From assembly GCA_033722075.1 (NCBI GenBank), contig JAWVZU010000074.1:1-14462 (forward strand): DNA of 14,462 bases, given 5' to 3'. The notes beneath the pieces are model-generated. The model was given only the letters and a program-made list of their open reading frames with translations. It ran no database searches and was not told the DNA's origin. Positions 6,034-13,311 of this stretch are shown here, in pieces. Position 1 is the stretch's first letter, and every line of letters starts with the position of its first letter. The position numbers and the translations under genes are program-made. Source of the DNA: JAWVZU01 sp033722075 (GTDB lineage: Bacteria; Pseudomonadota; Gammaproteobacteria; Xanthomonadales; SZUA-38).

Positions 6034-6047
6034 TTGACGCCGGTCAA
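6034..6047. promoter_or_regulatory. FNR/Anr-type binding site upstream of ompW
   Basis: TTGAC-GCCG-GTCAA is a perfect dyad with five-base arms and a four-base spacer, the layout of FNR/Anr boxes (TTGAT-N4-ATCAA; TTGAC half-sites are common in Anr sites). Its centre is at 6040.5. With the proposed -10 and a start near 5999, the centre is at -41.5, the class II activator position. It directly abuts the HMG-CoA reductase stop codon. Confidence 0.55.
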
Positions 6048-7610
6048 TTATTGCCTTCGGGTTGGATCATTGCGGCCCAGTTGCTCGTGGCTGGACACCC
6101 AGTCCAGCGAGGAAATGGCCGCCGCCAGGGAGACTTCTCCGGCGAGCACGGTACCCGCCACGATTTCGGCGAATTTCATCACCTTGCCGACGCCGTAGCA
6201 GTCCAGGAGTTCGAGACTCTCGCGCTGGGTTGGCAGGCCGGTTCCCCCGCCGCAGGTCGCGACGATGAGCGAGGGCAGGGTGATGGAGATATAGAGGTCC
6301 TTGTTGGGCTGCAGCTCCGTGTAGAGGAGGCCGGTTGCCGATTCCGAAACGTTTGCCACATCCTGGCCGGTGGCGATGAACAGGGCGGTGATGCCATTGG
6401 GCGAATGGCAGCCGTTGTTCATGGCGCCGGAGAGCATGGATCCCAGGTTGGCGACTTTCGAGTGAAAATAAAGCGATTCCGTATCGGCGTCCATGACGTC
6501 GCGGAGCACCTCGTTCTTGACGTAGGCCTCGGCGGTCACACGCTTGCCGCGAGTGTGCATGGTATTGACCATGGACGGCTTCTTGTCGGTGGCGAAGTTC
6601 GATTCGAGATAGAAGCGCTGGATCTCGATGTCGGTGCAGTTCTCCAGGATGAAATTGCACGCGGCAAACGTTGCCTTGCCGACCATGTTCATGCCCGCCG
6701 CGTCGCCGGTCGTGTAGTTGAATCGCAGGTAGGCGAACCGGCTCGCCAGGTAGGGATCGATGTAATCGAGTTCCACGAAGGGGTCGGACTCGGAGCAGAC
6801 GGTCGCGAGTGCTTCCCGGTTGGCCCTGATCCAGTCGACGAAGCGTCTCGCATCGGCGGCGTTATCGAAGACGAAGACCGGTGCGCGCTGCATGTTGTCA
6901 CCGACGACCGCGCAGCGGACCCCGCCGCTTTCCCGCAGCACTTTCATGCCCCGGTTGTAGGAGGCAACCAGGGTGCCCTCGGTGGTCGCCAGCGGGACGA
7001 AAAACTCCCCTTCTGCATGTTCGCCGTGAACCAGCAGCGGGCCGGCGATCCCCACGGGGATCTGCGCCACCCCGGTGAAATGTTCGATGTTGCCGCGCGT
7101 CGCGTGCGGATCGAAGGACGGCCGGTAAAGATGTTCGGGAGTCCGGCCCGTCTGCTCCTCGAGGAACTTGCGACGGGCCTGGATGACGCTGTCGCTGTAG
7201 TCGTCGTCAACATCGCGCGGAATCGTGCCCGGCGGATGCTCGCCCGTATTGAGGCGATCCGTGACCTCGACCTTCAGCTTGCCGAACGGTTTCGCATGCA
7301 GAACGACGAGCAGGTCGTGTTCGCCCTCCGGCAGCGGGTCGATCGCCATTTGATACTCCATCTGAAGCCCCAGGGGAAACTCGATCGACCGGTCGCCGAT
7401 CTCGTCGGCCGGAACCGTTTCGCCGGATTCCAGGCGCAGCTTGACGGCCTGGAGCGGGACATCCCGATCGTCGACTGCAATGCGGTCGATTCGCGAAATG
7501 GTTGCTGGACTCAACCGGTTCTTGACCGAGAAGACGACCTTTCCGCCGCGGTTGCGGAGGCTGGTCCGGTTGTAGAGTTTCTGCAGCAGGCTGGAAGGTA
7601 TCAGCGACAC
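6048..7610 (-). CDS. Class I hydroxymethylglutaryl-CoA reductase with extra N-terminal domain
   Basis: A 520-residue cytoplasmic enzyme expected to reduce HMG-CoA to mevalonate with two NAD(P)H. The catalytic domain spans about 140-515. Catalytic residues are visible: Glu211 in PLATTEGTL, Lys343/344 in TDKKPSMVN, Asp417 in GQDVAN, and the C-terminal His508 in SSHEQLGRN. GDAAGMNM (303-309) is the dinucleotide-binding loop. DKKPS and the SH-x4-R/N ending fit class I enzymes (archaea, eukaryotes, some bacteria) rather than the class II degradative type. Residues 1-125 form an added, probably beta-sandwich, domain (FSVKNRLSPATI, PEGEHDLLVVLH) that resembles the C-glycoside deglycosidase beta-subunit-like DUF6379; that link is tentative. 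There are no membrane spans. The GTG start at 7610 is preferred because GGAG lies seven bases upstream; the frame stays open to 7709 but would overlap the divergent gene. No other mevalonate gene is nearby. Confidence 0.9.
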   Translation of the reverse strand: MSLIPSSLLQKLYNRTSLRNRGGKVVFSVKNRLSPATISRIDRIAVDDRDVPLQAVKLRLESGETVPADEIGDRSIEFPLGLQMEYQMAIDPLPEGEHDLLVVLHAKPFGKLKVEVTDRLNTGEHPPGTIPRDVDDDYSDSVIQARRKFLEEQTGRTPEHLYRPSFDPHATRGNIEHFTGVAQIPVGIAGPLLVHGEHAEGEFFVPLATTEGTLVASYNRGMKVLRESGGVRCAVVGDNMQRAPVFVFDNAADARRFVDWIRANREALATVCSESDPFVELDYIDPYLASRFAYLRFNYTTGDAAGMNMVGKATFAACNFILENCTDIEIQRFYLESNFATDKKPSMVNTMHTRGKRVTAEAYVKNEVLRDVMDADTESLYFHSKVANLGSMLSGAMNNGCHSPNGITALFIATGQDVANVSESATGLLYTELQPNKDLYISITLPSLIVATCGGGTGLPTQRESLELLDCYGVGKVMKFAEIVAGTVLAGEVSLAAAISSLDWVSSHEQLGRNDPTRRQ

Positions 7611-7635
7611 GGTGATCTCCTGAATTTGCCCCAAG

Positions 7636-7641
7636 AGTATC
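7636..7641 (-). promoter_or_regulatory. Possible -10 element of the HMG-CoA reductase gene
   Basis: GATACT on the minus strand (four of six to consensus) lies 26 bases before the GTG start, with a poor -35 (CTTCCA) 16 bases further upstream. This is a weak call in the 98-base divergent gap. Confidence 0.25.
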
Positions 7642-7679
7642 CCGCGTGGCGTCGGGCTGGAAGAGCCCCCCGGCTGGGG

Positions 7680-7688
7680 TGCTATGAT
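7680..7688 (+). promoter_or_regulatory. Extended -10 promoter of the secreted protein-MscS operon
   Basis: TGCTATGAT combines the extended TGN motif with TATGAT (five of six to consensus). It predicts a start near 7695 and a leader of about 14 bases with a strong Shine-Dalgarno (GGAGGAGGA, 7696-7704). There is no good -35, which extended -10 promoters can do without. Confidence 0.45.
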
Positions 7689-7708
7689 CGCCGCCGGAGG
7701 AGGAATCA

Positions 7709-8239
7709 ATGCGAACCATCCTGATTCTGATCGGACTGTTGCTGGCCGCGCCGCATGCGATCGCGGAGGTCGACTGTGCGGCGTTGTTTGCGGAGCACCT
7801 GGAGACGGATCTGGGCCTCTCCTATCACGAGTTCGACCAGACGCCGCGGCAAGGCTTTCGAAGCCTGGCCGGCGCCGGATGCCCCGCCGAGGCCGCGGAC
7901 CTGATCGAACGCTATATCGAAGAAACCGGGGCCACCGAAGGTTCGCTGATGTGGCACATCGCTCAGTTGCGTGCGGTGGCGGGCGACTACGAGGCGGCGA
8001 TCGCGGCTGCCCGGCGCTGCATCCGGGAAGATGACACCGGCGACTTCCGCTGGAATGACTATGTGTACGGCACCATCGCGTTTCTCCAGCGCGACAGGCA
8101 AGCCCTGATTCGCTTTCGCGATGCCGTTGCCGCGGGGGTCGATGACCACCATGGCAACGCCATGAACGTCAGGCTGCTGAACGCGATGGTTGAACATTTC
8201 GATGAGGACTACGCTTACGCCACCTCGCAGGTGGAGTAG
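7709..8239 (+). CDS. Small secreted protein, possibly TPR-like, unknown function
   Basis: A 176-residue precursor with a clean Sec signal peptide (MRTILILIGLLLAAPHAIA, cleavage before EVDC). The mature part is alpha-helical and acidic. Residues 78-115 (MWHIAQLRAVAGDYEAAIAAARRCI) read like a tetratricopeptide helix pair, and a second helical pair follows, so a short helical-repeat protein in the periplasm is likely. There are three cysteines, at 23, 58 and about 110. I do not recognise a named family. A strong GGAGGAGGA ribosome site supports the ATG. The gene ends eight bases before the MscS-type channel gene, so the two are co-transcribed and may function together in the envelope. Confidence 0.8.
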   Translation: MRTILILIGLLLAAPHAIAEVDCAALFAEHLETDLGLSYHEFDQTPRQGFRSLAGAGCPAEAADLIERYIEETGATEGSLMWHIAQLRAVAGDYEAAIAAARRCIREDDTGDFRWNDYVYGTIAFLQRDRQALIRFRDAVAAGVDDHHGNAMNVRLLNAMVEHFDEDYAYATSQVE

Positions 8240-8247
8240 GGACCGCC

Positions 8248-9801
8248 ATGCTGGATACTTTCGTCGCCCGGATCCTGGAACTGGCCGAAGTGTTCCTGAC
8301 CAGCCGTGGATTCCACGGGCTGATCGGACTGGTCATCTTCGTGCTTTATCTCATCGCGTTCCTTCAGGTTCCCCCGGCGTATCGACGAGCGCATGCAACC
8401 TGGTTCGTGGAACTGCTCCTCGCGCCTGCGTTCGTGTTTCTGCTGGGCTCGGTCGCGGTCATTCTGGTGAGCCTCACCGGGGCCTATGCCGGAAACTGGT
8501 TCCTCTCGCCGGTCTTTACCGTGCCGCTGCTGCTGCTCACGGCCCACCTGTTCAACCGTGCGTCGCGCTTGTTCATCTGGGACGGGGTGCTTGCCAGAAA
8601 ATCGAAAGTCGTCCCGAGGATTCTGCGAAACGTCCTGGATGTGGTCGTCTACACCGCAGCCATCTACGCGATTCTTTCCTTCGTCTACGAGCAGCCCATG
8701 ACCGGGTTCGTGGTCTCGTCCGGCGTGGTCGTCGGCGTCCTCGGCCTGGCCTTGCAGCCGATCCTCGGTGACGTGATTGCCGGGATCAGCCTGACCATCG
8801 AACGGCCTTTTGCGGCGGGTGACTGGATCGAGCTCGAAGATGGTGTGATGGGCGAAGTCATCAGCCTCGACTGGCGCGCGACCGAGATCAGGACCTGGAA
8901 CAACACGATCCATGTCGTGCCCAACGGCAAGATCGCCGGGGCGTCCATCCACAACTATGACCGGCCGGGCGACTGCTACGGTTTCTGGTTCTATCTGTCC
9001 GTTGACCGGTCGATTGCGCCGGAGCTCGTCCGCCGGCTGCTCCTGGAGGCGGCTTTGAAATCCGACTACATCCTGGATGAACCGTCGCCGGTGGTGCGCG
9101 TTTGGGATGCGGATCGGCATCCGATCCAGTACATGGTCTTCGTGCATTGCCTGAACTACCGTCAGAACTTCGCCGCCAAGAGTGAACTGCTGCAGAACGC
9201 CTGGGGGCTCTTCACCAAGTCCGGCTTCAATTTCTCGGCGAGCGCCCAGGACATCGAGGTGCGGCGCGGACGCACGCACGAAGCGACGGAATTGGAGGAC
9301 GCGGTGCTTCTCAAGGAGGTGTCACTCCTCGAACCGCTCACCGATGAGGAGCGCTCACAGCTGGCTGCCGACGGCGTTCACCACCGGTTCAAGGTCGGTG
9401 ACCGGATCATCAGCGAAGGCGACAACGGAAGCTCGATGTACATCATGCTCTCGGGCATGGTCCGGATTCATCGCAAACTGTCCGACGGGCGAAAACTGGA
9501 GCTCGCCAGGCTGGGCACCTACGACTATTTTGGAGAAATGTCGCTGCTCACCGGCGAGTCCCGCTCGGCCAGCGTTACCGCGCATACGGACTGCAGCGTG
9601 CTCGAAGTGAGCAAGGACTCGTTCAAGCCGCTGATGGACAAAAGACCCGAGCTGGCCGAGGAAATCGGCAGGATCATGGCCGAGCGGCGGCTCAAATCCG
9701 AACTCATCGCCTCGGAAGAGCGCAACGTCTCGGTTGCCCAGCAACTCAAGCAGTACACCGAGGCCTTCGCCAATTCGATCCGGGCCTTTTTCAAGAAGTG
9801 A
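8248..9801 (+). CDS. MscS-type mechanosensitive channel with C-terminal cyclic-nucleotide-binding domain
   Basis: A 517-residue inner-membrane protein. Hydrophobic spans lie at about 23-40, 53-77, 85-102 and 128-147, followed by the pore helix and MscS signature at 152-195 (VVVGVLGLALQPILGDVIAG, then ERPFAAGDWIEL), the beta domain (DGVMGEVISLDWRATEIRT, VVPNGKI) and the soluble alpha/beta region to about 340. Residues 360-475 form a cNMP-binding domain, with the phosphate-binding cassette FGEMSLLTGESRSASV at 428-443. Its Glu430 and Arg439 are kept, so binding of cAMP or cGMP is plausible. A helix (470-517) with coiled-coil character ends the protein. This layout matches the bacterial cyclic-nucleotide-gated branch of the MscS superfamily, in which ligand gating may replace tension gating. 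It follows the secreted-protein gene by eight bases. Confidence 0.93.
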   Translation: MLDTFVARILELAEVFLTSRGFHGLIGLVIFVLYLIAFLQVPPAYRRAHATWFVELLLAPAFVFLLGSVAVILVSLTGAYAGNWFLSPVFTVPLLLLTAHLFNRASRLFIWDGVLARKSKVVPRILRNVLDVVVYTAAIYAILSFVYEQPMTGFVVSSGVVVGVLGLALQPILGDVIAGISLTIERPFAAGDWIELEDGVMGEVISLDWRATEIRTWNNTIHVVPNGKIAGASIHNYDRPGDCYGFWFYLSVDRSIAPELVRRLLLEAALKSDYILDEPSPVVRVWDADRHPIQYMVFVHCLNYRQNFAAKSELLQNAWGLFTKSGFNFSASAQDIEVRRGRTHEATELEDAVLLKEVSLLEPLTDEERSQLAADGVHHRFKVGDRIISEGDNGSSMYIMLSGMVRIHRKLSDGRKLELARLGTYDYFGEMSLLTGESRSASVTAHTDCSVLEVSKDSFKPLMDKRPELAEEIGRIMAERRLKSELIASEERNVSVAQQLKQYTEAFANSIRAFFKK

Positions 9802-9820
9802 TCCGTCGAAGAGCTGATCC

Positions 9821-10360
9821 CTAGAACAGGTGGGCGAACCGCTTCTTCAGGTTGCGGTCGGTGAATTCGACCAGGACATCGTCCCCGATCGCTTCCATCG
9901 CGCTCGCCAGCTCCCCGCGATCACAGGACGTGGGCACGTCACAAACGGCCTCGATCTCGAAGATCATCAGGCCCGACATGGGGGCCGGGCTCAGGTTGGT
10001 CTCGAGTTCCAGGATGTTGATGTCCCGCGCCACGCACACCTCCGAAAACTCGTGCAGCACGCCCGGGCGGTCTCCGCAGAACAGTCGGATCTTGAGCGCA
10101 TTGATGGGGGCGGCTTCGGGAGTGGGTATGCCACGAGCGAGCGCAACGGTCAGGTGCTCGTCAAAGCGGTTGCGGAGTTGACTCTCCAGCGTGGGCGCAC
10201 GCTCATCGTCCACTTCTGCCATGAACACGCCGCCGAACTGGCCTTCCGCCTGGAGAACGCGGCTTTCGCACCATCGGCCGCCCTGTTCGGCAACGAGCTT
10301 TGAAAAGGTTTCGATGATCCCTGGCCGATCGGGGCCGAGTAGTGTGACGACGATCCTCAT
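9821..10360 (-). CDS. gcvR: GcvR-like double-ACT-domain regulator
   Basis: A 179-residue cytoplasmic protein made of two ACT domains and no DNA-binding domain. The first begins MRIVVTLLGPDRPGIIETFS (1-75); the second (89-170) has the same signature, LFCGDRPGVLHEFSEV, followed by ARDINILELETN. This is the layout of GcvR, which in E. coli senses glycine and restrains the activator GcvA at the glycine cleavage operon; many relatives are simply annotated as ACT proteins. Both GDRPG/GPDRPG ligand-loop motifs are intact. The start has AGGA just upstream. It begins 30 bases after the fused binding-protein/transporter gene on the same strand, which suggests that the pair handles glycine. It converges with the MscS gene with only 19 bases between the stops and no terminator hairpin. 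The symbol is given for the family; orthology is probable, not proved. Confidence 0.82.
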   Translation of the reverse strand: MRIVVTLLGPDRPGIIETFSKLVAEQGGRWCESRVLQAEGQFGGVFMAEVDDERAPTLESQLRNRFDEHLTVALARGIPTPEAAPINALKIRLFCGDRPGVLHEFSEVCVARDINILELETNLSPAPMSGLMIFEIEAVCDVPTSCDRGELASAMEAIGDDVLVEFTDRNLKKRFAHLF

Positions 10361-10390
10361 TTCCTGTCCTCTCTGGCTTTGTCTTGTGGG

Positions 10391-11932
10391 TTAGCCCGTT
10401 TCGGCCGTGCGACGTCGCAGTGAGTAACTCGGCGCCTTCCAGCCGAAAAAGATCGCCATCATCCGGGTGACGAATGCCCCGATCATGGTCAGGACCACCG
10501 CGTAGTACAGGGCGCCGGCGGTCAACTCGGCACCGGTGAATTCGAGATACATCGACAGGATGAAACCCCAGACGAAGGCAACCTCAGGGTAAAAGGATTC
10601 CTTCAGCGCGGAGTGTTCGACGTTGCCCCGCACGACATCGCGCAGAATGCCGCCGCCGGCCCCGGTCAGCGCGGCCAGGACCGGTCCCCAGATCCAGAGG
10701 GGATCGACTCGGGTACTCACGGCGACCGCAACACCGGTGATGGTAAACGAGGCCAGCCCCAGGCAGTCGAAGAACTCGACCACGTAGGCGCCGATGGTCT
10801 GGAGACGCTGAGCCCGTTGCTCGTTGAACTCCTTGATCTTCGACGACAGCAGGTTCTTGGCCGCCATGATCACGTAGCCGATCATGACGGTCCCGAAGAT
10901 CAGCAGGGCGTAGACCGGCGTGCGAACAAAGCCGACCGGGTCCCGGCCGGTGAGCAGATCACGTACGATCCCGCCGCCGACCGCCGGAAGCGAAGCCAGC
11001 ACCAGCGCGCCGAAGATGCTGTAGCGCTCGGTGTAGGCGAGGATCACACCGGAAATCGCAAAGGCGATGGTGCCGAGAATGTCGATGATGAGGAACCAGT
11101 TGGACTCGGTCGTCATCGCGATCAGGATGGGCTGAAGATATTGCCGGGAAATGCGATCAAGCATGCCCGAATCGCGCAGCCGGACGAGACTGTCGTTGAA
11201 GGCGGTGAGCTGTTCCTCCGTCGTGGAGGCCCGGCTGAAGAGCACGAACAGCTGCTCCTGGTTGATGATGATCGGCACTTCCTCGATCTGGTCCAGCCAA
11301 CCGTTGCGCCAGGCAATCATGGTGCCCACCATCCGGTCGGTCACGTGGGCGTCGACTTCGCCGTCGATCAGGCGCTGCAGGCCTTCCCGGTCGTTTTCCG
11401 ACTGGACGATGAACTCGCTGTTCTCCGGGTCTTCCAGGAACGCCGCGAAGTCTTCCGGTCCATAGGCGAAACCTTCCACGGTCCCGATGCGGGTCTTCCG
11501 ATCCTGGATCCCGTTGATGAGGGCAGACAGGGATTCGGTCGGAAAGGCTGCTGCTTCGCCGCGACGGACCAGCATCACCTCGGTCTGAATGCGGTAGGGA
11601 AAAGAGTGGTGGGCGTACTCACTGCGATCGGCGCGTTCGTAGGCCACGGTCAGGTCGATGGTCCCGTTGCGAAGGCCGTCGAGAATTTCTTCGAACCCGC
11701 GGTTTTCGTACTCGAGCTCGAGGTCCGCGCCGGCTGCGATCGCGCGCACCAGCTCGATGTCCAGGCCGGTGAGGACTCGCTCGGTGCCCTGGATTTTCTC
11801 GAACTGGTATGGCTCCCAGTCGTACCAGCCCAGCAGCAGGGGTTCCTCGGATTGGGCCGTCGCACCCGCTGTGGCGCACAAGAATGCGGCGCCGGTCATA
11901 AGGCGCCAGAAAGCCGTAACCCGATGCGGCAT
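10391..11932 (-). CDS. Fusion of periplasmic amino-acid-binding domain and UPF0126/TRIC-type glycine transporter
   Basis: A 513-residue protein. A signal peptide (about 1-27, MPHRVTAFWRLMTGAAFLCA then TAGATAQ) leads into a family 3 solute-binding domain at 31-270: EPLLLGWYDWEPYQFE, GLDIELVRAIA, DGLRNGTIDLTVAYERADRS (with Arg103 where the ligand-carboxylate Arg is expected), and AHVTDRMVG (Asp199 near the expected ligand-amine Asp). Residues 278-498 form the duplicated UPF0126 module (PF03458) of about seven spans: repeat 1 has LASLPAVGGGIVRDLLTGRDPV (312-333), repeat 2 has LTGAGGGILRDVVRGN (422-437). Some PF03458 members are reported glycine transporters and share the TRIC channel fold. The start at 11932 has AAGGGGGG upstream and begins the signal peptide; ATG at 11947 is an alternative. 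The ACT protein gene follows at 30 bases. Confidence 0.93.
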   Translation of the reverse strand: MPHRVTAFWRLMTGAAFLCATAGATAQSEEPLLLGWYDWEPYQFEKIQGTERVLTGLDIELVRAIAAGADLELEYENRGFEEILDGLRNGTIDLTVAYERADRSEYAHHSFPYRIQTEVMLVRRGEAAAFPTESLSALINGIQDRKTRIGTVEGFAYGPEDFAAFLEDPENSEFIVQSENDREGLQRLIDGEVDAHVTDRMVGTMIAWRNGWLDQIEEVPIIINQEQLFVLFSRASTTEEQLTAFNDSLVRLRDSGMLDRISRQYLQPILIAMTTESNWFLIIDILGTIAFAISGVILAYTERYSIFGALVLASLPAVGGGIVRDLLTGRDPVGFVRTPVYALLIFGTVMIGYVIMAAKNLLSSKIKEFNEQRAQRLQTIGAYVVEFFDCLGLASFTITGVAVAVSTRVDPLWIWGPVLAALTGAGGGILRDVVRGNVEHSALKESFYPEVAFVWGFILSMYLEFTGAELTAGALYYAVVLTMIGAFVTRMMAIFFGWKAPSYSLRRRTAETG

Positions 11933-11987
11933 CAACCCCCCTTGCATTCGCTCCAGGTCAAACCTGCGACCGTCGCATTGCGGAAGG

Positions 11988-11993
11988 AGTATA
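11988..11993 (-). promoter_or_regulatory. Candidate -10 element of the glycine-transport operon
   Basis: TATACT on the minus strand matches five of six consensus positions and lies 56 bases before the start at 11932. The -35 region is poor. The implied leader of about 50 bases is too short for a glycine riboswitch. Confidence 0.38.
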
Positions 11994-12030
11994 ACCCAGT
12001 TGAAGCGGCGGCTGATCCCACGGCGCCAGG

Positions 12031-12039
12031 TGCTATCAT
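12031..12039 (+). promoter_or_regulatory. Extended -10 promoter of the lipoprotein-sigma-kinase operon
   Basis: TGCTATCAT combines an extended TGN with TATCAT (five of six to consensus). A partial -35 (CTGATC, 12012-12017) lies 16 bases upstream of the hexamer. Transcription would start near 12046, giving a leader of about 40 bases with AGGAGGA before the ATG. Confidence 0.42.
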
Positions 12040-12086
12040 CTGACGCGGGAGGCGGCTCGCTGTCCGGGTCGACAGGAGGATCATCG

Positions 12087-13292
12087 ATGGCATCGAGATG
12101 GGCAAATCCGTGGCTGCTCGGCCTGCTGCTGGGAATCGCCTTCTTGGCCGGATGCCGCCAGCTCGGGCCCGTCGTGCTGGGGACCAATCGCGCCGCCTAC
12201 AACATGGCGGTCCAGCGCAGCACCAACCAGGAACTCCTGCTCAACCTGGTGCGATTGAAATATCGAGAGCCGATCAGCTTCCTGCAGATCACCTCGATCA
12301 ATTCCCGCTTTGGCTTTGGCATCGACGCCACGGCGATCGACAACGATGTCGGGGCGATCGATGTCGCCGGGATTCAGTACTCGGAGGTCCCGACCCTGAC
12401 CTACACGCCCATCGAAGGAGAAGAGTTCGCGCGCCGGATGTTGCTGGAATCGGACATGAACACCTTTCTTCTCCTGGTGCGCGGCGGGTGGAGCATCAAG
12501 CGGGTCATGCGCCTGATGGTCGAGCGGGTCGGCGATCTTTACAACTATCCGGAAAAGGAGACCTATGCGAGGTTTGCCGAGCTGGTCGAAATCTGGGGTC
12601 GTCTCCAGGAGCGGGAGGACCTGGCATTCTTCTACGTCCAGGGCAGTGATCGCGAGATCATGGACTCGCTCGACAGGAACGATGTCCGAATCGAGACCAT
12701 GCTGTCCGCCAACGAGGCCGGCTATGCCTTCGAGGAATCGACAGACGGTCGACTCCGGGTCAAGAAACGCACCCGGCCGTTTCTGATCATGCAACTCGTC
12801 TTTGAAAGCCAGGCCGAGGCCGATCGGGCCGACAAGGCGCTTGGGTTGTCGCCGACCCGGACCATCCTGCGGGATGGGCGAGTCATTGAGCGGATCCGCT
12901 TGCTGGATCCCGTGGAGTACCAGGGGCGCCACGTCGCGGACAAGGAATTTGCGCCGGTGCCGATCTGGTTGAGATCGGTCGGGAACCAGCTCTATTGTGC
13001 GTCCCGCAGCGTGGAAGTGCCCCCGGCGCACCAGGCGCTCGTCAAGGAATACGTGAACCTCCAGGGGCAGCGTGTGGAGTCCCGGGACTTCACCAAGGAC
13101 CTTCTCGACATTCGATTCAGTGCGGACGAACCGGAGAACGCATTCGTCAGAGTCCGCTATCGAGACCTCTGGTTTTTCATCGACGATCGGGACTGGCAAT
13201 CGAAGGACTCGTTCGCGCTGCTCCTGAATATCTTCTCCCTCCAGTCCGACCAGCAGAAGGAAAAGCCGGTCCTCACCATCCCCCTGTTCTGA
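12087..13292 (+). CDS. Outer-membrane lipoprotein of unknown function
   Basis: A 401-residue precursor with a lipoprotein signal: a hydrophobic stretch at 9-20 ends in the lipobox LAGC with Cys23. The next residue is Arg rather than Asp, so sorting to the outer membrane is expected. The mature protein begins with a conserved-looking helix, NRAAYNMAVQRSTNQELLLN and VRLKYREPISFLQITSINSRF, that I have a general memory of in uncharacterised envelope proteins, but I cannot attach a named domain. The C-terminal part (about 310-401) is mixed alpha/beta with many charged residues. The ATG at 12087 is fixed by AGGAGGA six bases upstream; the frame is open further upstream without coding character. It is 19 bases from the ECF sigma gene and shares its operon, so it may be a sensor, anchor or output of that regulatory pair. 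Confidence 0.82.
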   Translation: MASRWANPWLLGLLLGIAFLAGCRQLGPVVLGTNRAAYNMAVQRSTNQELLLNLVRLKYREPISFLQITSINSRFGFGIDATAIDNDVGAIDVAGIQYSEVPTLTYTPIEGEEFARRMLLESDMNTFLLLVRGGWSIKRVMRLMVERVGDLYNYPEKETYARFAELVEIWGRLQEREDLAFFYVQGSDREIMDSLDRNDVRIETMLSANEAGYAFEESTDGRLRVKKRTRPFLIMQLVFESQAEADRADKALGLSPTRTILRDGRVIERIRLLDPVEYQGRHVADKEFAPVPIWLRSVGNQLYCASRSVEVPPAHQALVKEYVNLQGQRVESRDFTKDLLDIRFSADEPENAFVRVRYRDLWFFIDDRDWQSKDSFALLLNIFSLQSDQQKEKPVLTIPLF

Positions 13293-13311
13293 TCCTCTGA
13301 TTCAAGCATCG

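Noticed and set aside
6018..7724. A 568-codon open frame on the plus strand opposite the HMG-CoA reductase
   Set aside because: It is antisense to a gene with complete catalytic motifs and has no recognisable domain. Long antisense frames are common in GC-rich coding DNA.
11933..11995. Glycine riboswitch in the leader of the transporter operon
   Set aside because: The leader is only about 50 bases and shows none of the conserved glycine-aptamer sequence.
10613..12043. A 476-codon open frame on the plus strand opposite the transporter fusion
   Set aside because: Same reason; its composition is rich in Asp, Gly, His and Arg as expected for an antisense shadow, and it has no domain.
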